Origin: a virus
DNA length: 31,717 nt
Reading direction: 5' to 3' (one strand)
IMG/VR virus record: IMGVR_UViG_3300037480_000032
Location: 1 to 31,717 of that record
Shown: in pieces, positions 16,629 through 24,551 of the stretch
Layout: the number at the start of each line of letters is the position of its first letter
How positions within the stretch are numbered: the stretch's first letter is position 1
The notes under the pieces: generated by a model
Told to the model about the DNA's origin: nothing
Seen by the model: only the letters and a program-made list of their open reading frames with translations
Database searches by the model: none
Translations under genes and position numbers: made by a program

Positions 16629-17659
16629 TAGTTGGGTATCCTTAATACTTTAAACCCGGCCCCACCACTGTCAGCAGCACCCACTGTTACCCGTTCAAGT
16701 GTTCCATTATCTACATCATAAATCATAAAACGAGTATTACCTGCGGTACTATCTAAATCAAATCTAGTAATTTCTACATTATTAACATGAACTTTGAGCC
16801 ATCCTGTAGAAGAAAAATCTCCAAGTATTAGTGGGGTGGTTGTACCATCAACTGCTATGTACAGTTTGTTATTTCCAGTTTCATTGAACCCTGCTTGATC
16901 ACCGATATATATATTACTAAATCCACTACCAGTCCAACCAGCTTGATACCCTATGGCTACACAACTATTACCGCCATTTATTAGTGCTTGCTTTCCCACA
17001 GCTACAGTAGTTGAGACATTACCACTACTTCCCATAGCCTGATAACCTACAGCAACATTACTATTACTTGTAGTAGAAGTTTGAAGAACCCCGCTTCCTA
17101 CTAATACATTATCTCCTCCTTGAGTCAGGGCTTGCCCAGCAGAATCTCCTACAGCAGTATTATCATCTGCTGTAGTCATACTTGAGAGAGCATTAACACC
17201 TATAGCAGTATAACGATCAACTCCCGCGAGTTCTACTCCAGCACCAGATCCTAGTGCTGTGCCATTTGCATCTGTAACACCTGTTAAACCACCACCAGCA
17301 GGAGTATAAAATTCAAGTGCTGTTTCTCCAGCATTAACTCTCACTGCTTTAAGAGTTTCACCAGAAAAAGAAGATGGAGTATCAGACAGTCCTACGAAAG
17401 TAGTTGCAGCAGGAGATGTCCCATTCACCCATATACTACCATTATATGTTAACACTTCATCAATAGAAGGAGAAGTGACAGTAATCCCCGTCAAATCATC
17501 TAAGGTTCCTACCCATGCTTGAGGAAACCAAGTAGTACCATCGTATTGTATTATATCGCCGTTAACAGCGGCTTCTGCTTCTACATCAAGCAAATCTGTT
17601 AGCCTTGATATAGCTATCAAACCTGTACCAGTAGTACCACTGCCTCTATAAATTCCCAT
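16628..17659 (-). CDS. Fibre protein with YadA-head-like repeats
   Basis: 343 aa. Residues 151-258 contain seven imperfect repeats around the core N-T/V-A-V/I-G-x-x-A (TAIGVNAL, NTAVGDSAG, NVLVGSGVL, NVAVGYQAM, TVAVGKQAL, CVAIGYQAG, NIYIGDQAG). This is the left-handed beta-roll repeat of trimeric autotransporter heads, which phage fibres also use. The N-terminal 80 residues (LTDLLDV..., GDIIQYDGTTWFP) look like a virion anchoring module. It is probably a trimeric fibre contacting the host surface. It overlaps the preceding small gene by one base. Confidence 0.8.
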   Translation of the reverse strand: MGIYRGSGTTGTGLIAISRLTDLLDVEAEAAVNGDIIQYDGTTWFPQAWVGTLDDLTGITVTSPSIDEVLTYNGSIWVNGTSPAATTFVGLSDTPSSFSGETLKAVRVNAGETALEFYTPAGGGLTGVTDANGTALGSGAGVELAGVDRYTAIGVNALSSMTTADDNTAVGDSAGQALTQGGDNVLVGSGVLQTSTTSNSNVAVGYQAMGSSGNVSTTVAVGKQALINGGNSCVAIGYQAGWTGSGFSNIYIGDQAGFNETGNNKLYIAVDGTTTPLILGDFSSTGWLKVHVNNVEITRFDLDSTAGNTRFMIYDVDNGTLERVTVGAADSGGAGFKVLRIPN

Positions 17660-17805
17660 TAGTCAACCTTTTTAGATTGCTTCACTTTCTTTTGTTTCTC
17701 CACCACTTTAAACACGCCCCTTTCGCAAAGACGCTGTGCCTTGGCTTCGTCCACTTCTATAATATCTGTAGGACCGCCGCCTTTAATTCTTTGTACAAAA
17801 ACCAT
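17659..17805 (-). CDS. 48-aa basic protein between coat and fibre genes
   Basis: ATG (17805) follows AAGGAGAACTTA, an excellent ribosome-binding site; the stop overlaps the fibre start (TAATG). The product reads MVFVQRIKGGGPTDIIEV, then DEAKAQRLCERGVFKVVEKQKK. The I-E-V-D-E-A-K-A-Q-R-L pattern resembles small phage proteins near head-completion genes. It sits just downstream of the coat terminator, so it begins the next transcript or a read-through segment. Function is unknown; a head-tail joining accessory is a guess from position. Confidence 0.68.
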   Translation of the reverse strand: MVFVQRIKGGGPTDIIEVDEAKAQRLCERGVFKVVEKQKKVKQSKKVD

Positions 17806-17813
17806 TAAGTTCT

Positions 17814-17843
17814 CCTTAAGAAAGGGGGAGCTTACACTCCCCC
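17814..17843 (-). terminator. Rho-independent terminator after the coat gene
   Basis: On the minus strand, GGGGGAG-TGTAAG-CTCCCCC is followed by TTTCTTAA. It lies nine bases past the coat protein stop and probably lowers expression of the downstream tail genes relative to the coat gene, a common arrangement in phages. Confidence 0.88.
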
Positions 17844-17851
17844 ATCCCTAT

Positions 17852-18886
17852 TTACGCAGGTACAACGAATGCAATAGCAGCGTTGTCACGTAACTCACCT
17901 ATACCATAAATGGTATCAGCAGTGAACAAATCACCCAACCACTCTTGCTTGTACTGAGACTGAGAACGCACAGTCATCTGTTCAGCCAATACAAAAGCAT
18001 CCTTATGTAGCAGCAATCCCTGGCGATAAGGCTCATCTGTAGGAGTGGAAGTGTTCCAATCCTCAGTATTACCAAGTCTATCTACAAAAGACGCACCAGT
18101 AGGAGCTGCGGAAGTAAAGGTAACACTCTCACCACCAGTTACACTATTAACATGCAACCAAGGACAGTTAGTAGATACAAACACTTCTATACCGTACATG
18201 TCACCTACACGACCATTACGGATAGTATTGCCCATACCTAGTTCACCAGTGAATGCCTGCTCTGTAAAGCGAGCAATACCAGTGAGGGTCTTCTTCTCTA
18301 CAGGTGGGAGTACAAATACACGATTCATCATCGGAACATCTGCATCGTCTATAGTCTGAATCATGGTACGAATACCAGCATCAGTTAGAGTTGTACCATT
18401 ACCTGTGTTAGTGGATGCAGTTGGGTCCCACACAGTAGCGCCATCACCACCAATTACGGCAGTAGAATAACGTGTAGATCCCTGAACTGTAGCACCAAGC
18501 AACGCAAGATCCTGATCTACCTGAGTAGCTAACGCGAAGCCAGCATCGTCAGTATAGAAAGCACGCATTGAATTTAGACCCTGAACAGCAGTGATGTCTT
18601 CAATAAGTTTTGAATATTCATAATGCTTATTAATGAGAATATCAATATCTGGTTCAGTATTGGCATTTAATGTCACCTGAGTTTCAGCAGCCTTAGCGTT
18701 TGCGCTACCACGAGTAGGCGCAGGAATATGAATGGTATCACCTTTCTTCCCTACATGCCTAAGTTTTGTTACTAGATTAGCCAATACCAGATTAGTTTTA
18801 TACGCAGCGATAACATCATCAGACCAGATTTCTGGAATGAAGACGTCCTGCGTGGTATTGGTACTATGATTTGTACCTAAAGCCAT
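17852..18886 (-). CDS. Major capsid protein
   Basis: 344 aa. The sequence MALGTNHSTNTTQDVFIPEIWSDDVIAAY..., a KKGDTIHIPAPTRG strand region and HYEYSKLIEDI follow the pattern of HK97-fold coat proteins from short-tailed and related phages (P22-coat-like group). It lies directly downstream of the scaffold gene and is followed at once by a strong terminator, as expected for the most abundant virion protein. The ATG has AGGAGAGCTAAA upstream. Assembly needs the scaffold; no protease gene is apparent. Confidence 0.88.
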   Translation of the reverse strand: MALGTNHSTNTTQDVFIPEIWSDDVIAAYKTNLVLANLVTKLRHVGKKGDTIHIPAPTRGSANAKAAETQVTLNANTEPDIDILINKHYEYSKLIEDITAVQGLNSMRAFYTDDAGFALATQVDQDLALLGATVQGSTRYSTAVIGGDGATVWDPTASTNTGNGTTLTDAGIRTMIQTIDDADVPMMNRVFVLPPVEKKTLTGIARFTEQAFTGELGMGNTIRNGRVGDMYGIEVFVSTNCPWLHVNSVTGGESVTFTSAAPTGASFVDRLGNTEDWNTSTPTDEPYRQGLLLHKDAFVLAEQMTVRSQSQYKQEWLGDLFTADTIYGIGELRDNAAIAFVVPA

Positions 18887-18905
18887 TTTAGCTCTCCTAA
18901 GTTAA

Positions 18906-19721
18906 TTAACGTACACGACCTTCTTGATATGCTAGTAGAATCTCATCTTGAATAGATTCCCACTTTTCTCGATCTCTAATTCTTAAGTTGATTAAATCGG
19001 AACGACGATATATCTTCTTTGAAGATGCTTCATTCGCGCCCTTTTCAACCGTAGCACCCTTTAAGGCTCTATCACGTTTAGCCTTTGTTTTAGCTTTACC
19101 TTCTTCTGGCTCTTTGTGGAGTTCCTTATACATAGATATAAGCTCACTGCCAGTGGTGGAATCAAGCTGCACTCCCGCTTCCTGAAATAATTTCAATCTA
19201 GTTGGAGAGGTGCTTATCCACGTTTGGAAGTCCTCGGTATTAACAACCTCTTGCCAATCAGCATTTACACTTGCTAATTCAGCATGACATTGACTTACCC
19301 TGGTCTTCTGTAAAGCATCTTCTAGTGCTTGTAATTTTGGATTATTAGCCAGAGTATCTTCTACAGCAGATCGTACTACTGCCTCTGGGTGATCCAAGAG
19401 ATCATCGACTTCAATCGGTTTTGGTCGATCTTTTTCAGATTGAGTCTGTTTTGCGCTGAGTTCCAGTTGTAACAACTGATCAGTAAGTTTACGTAATTCA
19501 CCTACTTCATTATTTTTACGGCCAAACTCTTTTTCCAGGTGTGAGTAAATATCAATTACATCTTCTATTGATTTATCCTTAAACTTATCTGGAATAGTGG
19601 ATGTTGTTTCTTCAGTAATTGTCTCCTCTTCAGGAGTTACTTCATCCTCTATAAGATTTTGAAGCTCGTCTTCAATATCAGTTATTTCATCCTGCTCTAC
19701 TATAATATCACGATTTGCCAT
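18906..19721 (-). CDS. Capsid scaffolding protein
   Basis: 271 aa. The N-terminal 50 residues are extremely acidic and Thr-rich (TDIEDELQNLIEDEVTPEEETITEE), the middle is helical and coiled-coil-like, and the C-terminus is basic with KIYRRSDLINLRIRDREKWE and a final helix. An acidic, soluble helical protein with a basic C-terminus directly before the coat gene is the usual scaffold design; the C-terminal helix binds coat subunits during procapsid assembly and the protein is then released. Confidence 0.85.
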   Translation of the reverse strand: MANRDIIVEQDEITDIEDELQNLIEDEVTPEEETITEETTSTIPDKFKDKSIEDVIDIYSHLEKEFGRKNNEVGELRKLTDQLLQLELSAKQTQSEKDRPKPIEVDDLLDHPEAVVRSAVEDTLANNPKLQALEDALQKTRVSQCHAELASVNADWQEVVNTEDFQTWISTSPTRLKLFQEAGVQLDSTTGSELISMYKELHKEPEEGKAKTKAKRDRALKGATVEKGANEASSKKIYRRSDLINLRIRDREKWESIQDEILLAYQEGRVR

Positions 19722-19736
19722 ATCCGCCTCTTAGGT

Positions 19737-19985
19737 TTAGGAATTTTTGGAAGCTTGCTTTTGTTCTTGCTTAAGCTTCTCTTCTCTTTTTTTAGGCCAC
19801 TTCATATATTCCCCAGGGAATGCTGGATCTGTTCCATCAAGCCTGGTACGAACTGGACTAATTATGCGAGATGCTGTGTTTCCACAAGAAGGACACAATG
19901 TATCTTTTATTTGTGAATCTACTAGCCTCTCAAATTTCTCACTACAGTTATTACAAACGAAATCAAAAAGCAACAACTTGCTCAT
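19737..19985 (-). CDS. FmdB-like zinc-ribbon protein
   Basis: 82 aa from ATG 19985, chosen because GAGGA stands five bases upstream; the frame extends to a TTG at 19997 without a good site. It has two zinc knuckles, CNNC (FVCNNCSEKFERLV) and CPSC (TLCPSCGNTASRII), in the pattern of FmdB/putative regulatory zinc ribbons (C-x2-C-x-x-x-F-E ... C-P-x-C-G). The C-terminal part is Lys/Gln-rich. Such ribbons recur between portal and scaffold genes in phages, with unknown role. Confidence 0.75.
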   Translation of the reverse strand: MSKLLLFDFVCNNCSEKFERLVDSQIKDTLCPSCGNTASRIISPVRTRLDGTDPAFPGEYMKWPKKREEKLKQEQKQASKNS

Positions 19986-20247
19986 CTTCTTCCTCAATTT
20001 GGATTACTTCTTCTTTTAATATATTATCGTGATTATTATGAACTCCATCAGAATAATTTACGATATATTGTAGAGTAGTAATTTGCCCCCGTCTAAATTG
20101 CCATTGGTCGTTTGTAGTGCAATCATTTACAGCTCCTTCTTCGAGCTGATTCAGAATGCCTTGTACATCTTTTTGAAATGTTTGCCACCCATCTTGGGTG
20201 AACACCTCGAATAAATCATCAAACTGTTGCTGTACTTCTGGTTGCAT
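19963..20247 (-). CDS. 94-aa acidic protein downstream of portal
   Basis: It starts MQPEVQQQFDDLFEVFTQ and ends with a very acidic stretch (EEVIQIEEEDEQ). It overlaps the portal 3' end by 29 bases and the zinc-ribbon gene by 23 bases, so all three are tightly packed. A single small helical domain is likely (WQTFQKDVQGILNQLEEG). Short proteins of this kind commonly sit between portal and scaffold in podoviruses. No function is known from the sequence; a head-assembly accessory is plausible. Confidence 0.7.
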   Translation of the reverse strand: MQPEVQQQFDDLFEVFTQDGWQTFQKDVQGILNQLEEGAVNDCTTNDQWQFRRGQITTLQYIVNYSDGVHNNHDNILKEEVIQIEEEDEQVVAF

Positions 20248-22192
20248 TTGCTTCTCCTGTTGATTGCGCTTTCAAAGCGTCAACTGTGGTTTTATAAAAA
20301 TCAAGCTGTGTGCCTAATTCTTCTGCCTCTGCTTTAGCAATATCTAGCATGGCTGATGCCATCTTCTTAGCTTCATCTGAGTCGGCCTTTTGCATCTCAA
20401 TATCTACGCGGACCATCTCTGCTTGTGCTCTAATAAACTCTACTCGTATACGAGCTTGCTCATTTTGAGCTTTCATTTGCAAATCCTGTGCCTTCAATTG
20501 TTCTTCAATTGTAGGTTGTGGTGGTTGAGGATTAAGTGCTTGCTGTAGCATGCCCCCAACTATTTGCAACATCTCCTCCTTGTTAGTCATTGAACTATTT
20601 TCGTAAATAGAACGTAGCAATAACCAATAAGCAGGGGAATTAGGTGGAACAGTAGCTAACAAACCTGTTAGTTGTTGCTGTTCAAATTCTCTAGCCATAA
20701 TACCAAGAGTAGAATGTACTGTAAACTTAACATCTGTAGCCTTATAGCGTTCTGGTTCAAATTGAATGTATCTCCATGCAGCTTTGTGAATAAGTGGTGT
20801 AGTAAATGTACGTTCAATGTTAGCCATTGTACGCTTAGATCGCTTGATAGCCCCACTCAACATCATACTCATACCAGATGCAGTGTTGTTTCTAGGACTA
20901 ACACCTGTAGGAGTAGCACTATCCATAGCACCTGTACTCATTTGCACCATTCGTTCAAGTTCACCAGCCTGAGTAAATGTATTATTATTTACCTGTCCGA
21001 AGTTAAATGGTTTTAATATCTGACTTGGATCACCATTAGTAAAGATGGCTTTGCCTGGTCGTACAGAAAATTGTCCACCTCTAGGAATACGTGTAGCATC
21101 TATACCCATCATTGGTCGAATAGAAAGAGCCATTGCGTCTATTCTAGCTCTTACTTCAGCATCTAATGCTTTCTGAGCATTATATCCCTTTTCTGTAACA
21201 CCACGTCCCCAAAAACTTTCTGGAACTGTATCATGTTGATAGGCAATAAATGCTCTATCTTTCATTAATAGAGGATTTTCGTTAGCTCTTAAAAGAACAG
21301 TATCATTTGCAATAGTTACGATAGCTTCAACTAAATCGTCTTCATCTATTGTAGCTGGTAGTCCTTCAAAATCTACAAGCTCCTCGTCTTCTGCTACTTC
21401 TGGTGATAATAGAGAAGCAGGAACTAGCCCATGATATTCAATAAGTTTAGTCTTTTGAGAAATATCTGTATCTCTTAACTCTTCTGGGTCAATATCCAAA
21501 TCTAAATTATCTGGAAATCCCCCTAAATCTATATCATCATATATGCCTTGAAACTGCTTACTAACTACTGTGTGCTTTGGCACTATCATAATATGAGCGC
21601 AGCCCAATGCCTCGTCTATTGTACGTGCTGTAGGATCAATAGCAAATCTTTTGGGATGTACTGGTAGGAGTTTTACAGCGAACTTCTCTGTCTCTCCACT
21701 CTCGATAGTTTGACGAACACCGTCCTCAATAACTACCTTGCCAATACCTGTGCCATAAATGGCTCCATTAAGAAACACTTCTGATATAGCACTAGGAACT
21801 CCATTATCATCCAAGTCCTCGAGGAGTAGCTTACGGAATACTTCCATATCTTCTCTTTGTTGATCTTGAACATCGTCACTTACATCAAACCATCTACCCT
21901 TACCAAAAGTAGCTTCTTCTAATTCAGCTACAGTGGCTTCAATAGCTTGCTGTATTGCAGGAGTAATAATTCTACTACGTTCACTATCTGTAGTTTTATC
22001 AGCAGCGGCCCAAATACCTCTCCACAATCTGTAGTATTCATCCCATTTAGTTTCAAATTTACTATCCCTATAATCTGCCCAGGGACCAACTTTACCCATA
22101 ATCCACGATGCTAGTTTTTCTTCCCTAGTATTCATGTCTTCTAAAGCAACATCTTCGTCTATATCTACAACGATTGTATTTTGATTAGCCAT
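20219..22192 (-). CDS. Portal protein
   Basis: 657 aa. The N-terminal region shows YYRLWRGIW and SRIITPAIQQAIEATVAELEEATFG, then helical and beta regions with FLNGAIYGTGIGKV, a portal-like pattern of large short-tailed phages. The C-terminal section from about residue 565 is a long charged coiled coil (QLKAQDLQMKAQNEQARIRVE). Twelve copies would form the DNA gate at one capsid vertex and the base for terminase and tail. It lies directly after TerL, one base apart. The length exceeds T7 portal (536) and is close to P22-like portals (725). Confidence 0.88.
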   Translation of the reverse strand: MANQNTIVVDIDEDVALEDMNTREEKLASWIMGKVGPWADYRDSKFETKWDEYYRLWRGIWAAADKTTDSERSRIITPAIQQAIEATVAELEEATFGKGRWFDVSDDVQDQQREDMEVFRKLLLEDLDDNGVPSAISEVFLNGAIYGTGIGKVVIEDGVRQTIESGETEKFAVKLLPVHPKRFAIDPTARTIDEALGCAHIMIVPKHTVVSKQFQGIYDDIDLGGFPDNLDLDIDPEELRDTDISQKTKLIEYHGLVPASLLSPEVAEDEELVDFEGLPATIDEDDLVEAIVTIANDTVLLRANENPLLMKDRAFIAYQHDTVPESFWGRGVTEKGYNAQKALDAEVRARIDAMALSIRPMMGIDATRIPRGGQFSVRPGKAIFTNGDPSQILKPFNFGQVNNNTFTQAGELERMVQMSTGAMDSATPTGVSPRNNTASGMSMMLSGAIKRSKRTMANIERTFTTPLIHKAAWRYIQFEPERYKATDVKFTVHSTLGIMAREFEQQQLTGLLATVPPNSPAYWLLLRSIYENSSMTNKEEMLQIVGGMLQQALNPQPPQPTIEEQLKAQDLQMKAQNEQARIRVEFIRAQAEMVRVDIEMQKADSDEAKKMASAMLDIAKAEAEELGTQLDFYKTTVDALKAQSTGEANATRSTATV

Positions 22193-23464
22193 TTAATATC
22201 CTACTAAGGAATCTAGAGGTTCCCAACTATCATATCCAATTTCATTTTCATATATGGAACTAGAGATTTGATCTATATACGCAAGAGCATCTAACAAATC
22301 ATCATGGGCCATTGGGTTTGGAAAGTCTAATAGTTGTTCTACAAATTTTTTGTTCCACCCAGCAGTCTTTAATGTAATTCTACCATGCTGGAAACGACCC
22401 TGTAAGCTCCACAGAATGCGTTCTGTCTTCTTCTTACCCCCATGAGTAAGGGGTTCTATGCGTGGATATATGTTAAGCCTACGCATTTGATCTTCGAGAT
22501 ATGGCATAATAGCGTTCTTTAAGCTACCACCCTCTATACCCACTGCTGCCGGTTTATATTTCTGTGCTGCCATAATTATTTGTAATGAAGCTTCTCGTAC
22601 ACCCCATCTACCACTAATAATATCTTTAACAAACCATCCTTCAGGAGCTACTTCTACTACAGCTATAGCCATTTCATCAAGACGTTTAAGATTAGACTTA
22701 ATCATTCCGTCTCCGTCGGAATATCCAGCAGGATCTACAGCTATATATGTAATACCCTCAAATGGAGTCTTGTCTGCGTATTGTACATCTTTCTCTTTAA
22801 ATGCTCCACCACCACTACTGCTAAAGGATGCTTCAAATTCCTGTCTAAATGCATCAACACTCATTCTTTCTCTAGCGGCTTCTATAACTTTAGGATCAAG
22901 AGTGGGATTATCTGTTGAATTGAACGTAAATGCTTCCCATTCTTCTCTATCCTGTGCCTCAAGCCATAAATCATAGAAATGATTCTTACCTTCTGGAGTA
23001 CCAATAAACAAGGCGTCCCCATTAACATCTGCCAATGTTGGTTGTATGATAACATCCCATACTTCTGGCTTCATAAATGCATACTCGTCCATTACTATAT
23101 AGCTGTTACCGCTACCTCGGAGAGTATCGGGTCTATCACTTCCTTTTAATTGAATCTTTCTACCATTTATTAATGTAATTGTGGCAGTATTCTCATAAGT
23201 TTTAGTTATAACGTCCTTGCCCATGTCTTTAAGCATATCCCACATAATATCTTTGGCTTGCTGAAATGTTGGAGCAATATACCAAACTTCTTTAGATTTT
23301 AAATTATATCCGCTTTCATTCTTGTCCTTCAGTCCCTCTACAAGAAGCAATACAGCAGCAAGATAGGTTTTACCTCCTCGTCTTCCAGCAGCACATACCT
23401 TAAACTTAGCAAGAGATGTAAGTATCTCCATTTGTTTTGTATGTAATTTAAAATCTAAGTTCAT
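22193..23464 (-). CDS. Terminase large subunit (TerL)
   Basis: 423 aa. The ATPase domain carries Walker A GRRGGKT (27-33) and Walker B YIVMDE (122-127); a coupling-type motif is likely near FIGTPEGK (153-160). The nuclease domain has the three acidic clusters expected of an RNase H fold: AVDPAG (first Asp), GIEGG (Glu) and AHDDLLDALAY (Asp pair). It cuts concatemeric DNA and pumps it through the portal. The start overlaps the stop of the 48-aa gene (TAATG). Confidence 0.96.
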   Translation of the reverse strand: MNLDFKLHTKQMEILTSLAKFKVCAAGRRGGKTYLAAVLLLVEGLKDKNESGYNLKSKEVWYIAPTFQQAKDIMWDMLKDMGKDVITKTYENTATITLINGRKIQLKGSDRPDTLRGSGNSYIVMDEYAFMKPEVWDVIIQPTLADVNGDALFIGTPEGKNHFYDLWLEAQDREEWEAFTFNSTDNPTLDPKVIEAARERMSVDAFRQEFEASFSSSGGGAFKEKDVQYADKTPFEGITYIAVDPAGYSDGDGMIKSNLKRLDEMAIAVVEVAPEGWFVKDIISGRWGVREASLQIIMAAQKYKPAAVGIEGGSLKNAIMPYLEDQMRRLNIYPRIEPLTHGGKKKTERILWSLQGRFQHGRITLKTAGWNKKFVEQLLDFPNPMAHDDLLDALAYIDQISSSIYENEIGYDSWEPLDSLVGY

Positions 23465-23610
23465 TATCTGGGCTTTTTAGTTTTATCTGGTGTAGTCTTA
23501 CTGGCAGTGATCTCAGCTAAACGTCCACCTTCAAGAGCTTCTCTACGTCTACGTAGTTTGTCTAGTATAGATCCTTTACCAGCTAGTTTATCTGCTTTAC
23601 GTTCAGCCAT
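23464..23610 (-). CDS. 48-aa basic protein between terminase genes
   Basis: MAERKADKLAGKGSILDKL, then RRRREALEGGRLAEITASK; very basic and helical. AGAGGTAAG is upstream. Its start overlaps the preceding stop and its stop overlaps TerL's start, both by TAATG, so three genes are translationally coupled. It could bind DNA or help terminase assembly. No family is recognised. Confidence 0.65.
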   Translation of the reverse strand: MAERKADKLAGKGSILDKLRRRREALEGGRLAEITASKTTPDKTKKPR

Positions 23611-23786
23611 TATATCTTACCTCTATTAGATCCTTCAATATTAGTAGGAGAAGGACTAAATCTACTAGCCGTAGTTCGGTCCCAGGGTGTCTTAATCTTT
23701 GGTACACTGTCCCCTTCTATCTTACTGGGCTTACTAGTAGGATCAGAAAGGCTTGCTTTGTCAACTCTTGTACTAATATCACTCAT
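23610..23786 (-). CDS. 58-aa Ser/Pro/Lys-rich protein
   Basis: MSDISTRVDKASLSDPTSKP, rich in Ser, Thr, Pro and Lys, apparently unstructured, with KIKTPWDRTTASRFSPSP in the middle. The start overlaps the end of the DUF5681-like gene by eight bases, with GAGGAAATAG before the ATG. Its function is unknown; the low-complexity make-up suggests a flexible virion or packaging accessory peptide. Confidence 0.55.
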   Translation of the reverse strand: MSDISTRVDKASLSDPTSKPSKIEGDSVPKIKTPWDRTTASRFSPSPTNIEGSNRGKI

Positions 23787-24138
23787 TTTCTATTTCCTCA
23801 AATTCTGCATCATCAATAGTTATCTGTTTAACGTCTTCCAAACTACCTATTATAATATTTACTGCTCCCATACCATTGCCTCTATCTAATTCTACAGCTT
23901 TAGTTACAGGAACAGCTCTGTCAAAGAGCATCTTAGCTGCCACCATATCTCCATCCTTGGCTCTTTGTATCACAACTTTAAGTACAGCATTAAAATCTCG
24001 TTGTAATTGCTTTTCAAAACCCTCTCTTATTACTTCCCTAAAAAGAGTGGTAGCATTTTTCTTGCCTTTAGGACGACCGGCAGGGTTTCCAGACTTTCCT
24101 GGTTTAAATAGCTTCTTGCCTGTTTGCTTTTCTTCCAT
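23779..24138 (-). CDS. DUF5681-type protein, putative terminase small subunit
   Basis: 119 aa. The N-terminus FKPGKSGNPAGRPKGKKN is the hallmark of DUF5681 proteins, a basic DNA-contacting segment often encoded just before terminase large subunits. The rest is helical (TTLFREVIREGFEKQLQRDFN..., DGDMVAAKMLFDRAVPVTKA) with an acidic tail (DDAEFEEIENE). By position and motif it is the best candidate for the DNA-recognition subunit of the packaging motor, but no biochemistry supports the family broadly. Confidence 0.72.
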   Translation of the reverse strand: MEEKQTGKKLFKPGKSGNPAGRPKGKKNATTLFREVIREGFEKQLQRDFNAVLKVVIQRAKDGDMVAAKMLFDRAVPVTKAVELDRGNGMGAVNIIIGSLEDVKQITIDDAEFEEIENE

Positions 24139-24539
24139 TAAACATTAAACGGCGTACCACTACCGTCCCCTACAATTGTAACATCATTAACTGATTGAAT
24201 ATTACTATCAAGTTCATTAGCTACAGTGAATGTTAGTTTATCAGTTGCAGTTTTTATTGCAGTTATTTCATCATCAGTAGGTATTGTAAAATGTGCGTTA
24301 ACAGCCGAAGCATGAATTACTAAAAATCCGACAACATCTCCATTCATCTCTCCTGATGTTAGATCAAAGGTCCACTGTCCATTACCCTCATGTACTGGAG
24401 AAACATCTCCAATAGCAGTTTGGGTTCCTCCATCTAGAGTTACATACCCAACCGGTGTACCAGTAGTTATTGCACTTCCATCTGTAGCTGAAATCAACGT
24501 GAAAGGAAACCCCGTAACTGCCGTATTCTTTTTAAACAT
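24138..24539 (-). CDS. Small beta-rich virion protein
   Basis: 133 aa. MFKKNTAVTGFPFTLISATDG with TTGTPVGYVTLDGGTQ, then EGNGQWTFDLTSGEMNGDVVG reads like an Ig-like beta domain. This type recurs in phages as a small structural protein beside fibre genes and may be a head or fibre decoration. The stop overlaps the next gene's start (TAATG). Upstream is the repeat-rich fibre gene. Confidence 0.6.
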   Translation of the reverse strand: MFKKNTAVTGFPFTLISATDGSAITTGTPVGYVTLDGGTQTAIGDVSPVHEGNGQWTFDLTSGEMNGDVVGFLVIHASAVNAHFTIPTDDEITAIKTATDKLTFTVANELDSNIQSVNDVTIVGDGSGTPFNV

Positions 24540-24551
24540 ATCCTCTCCGAA

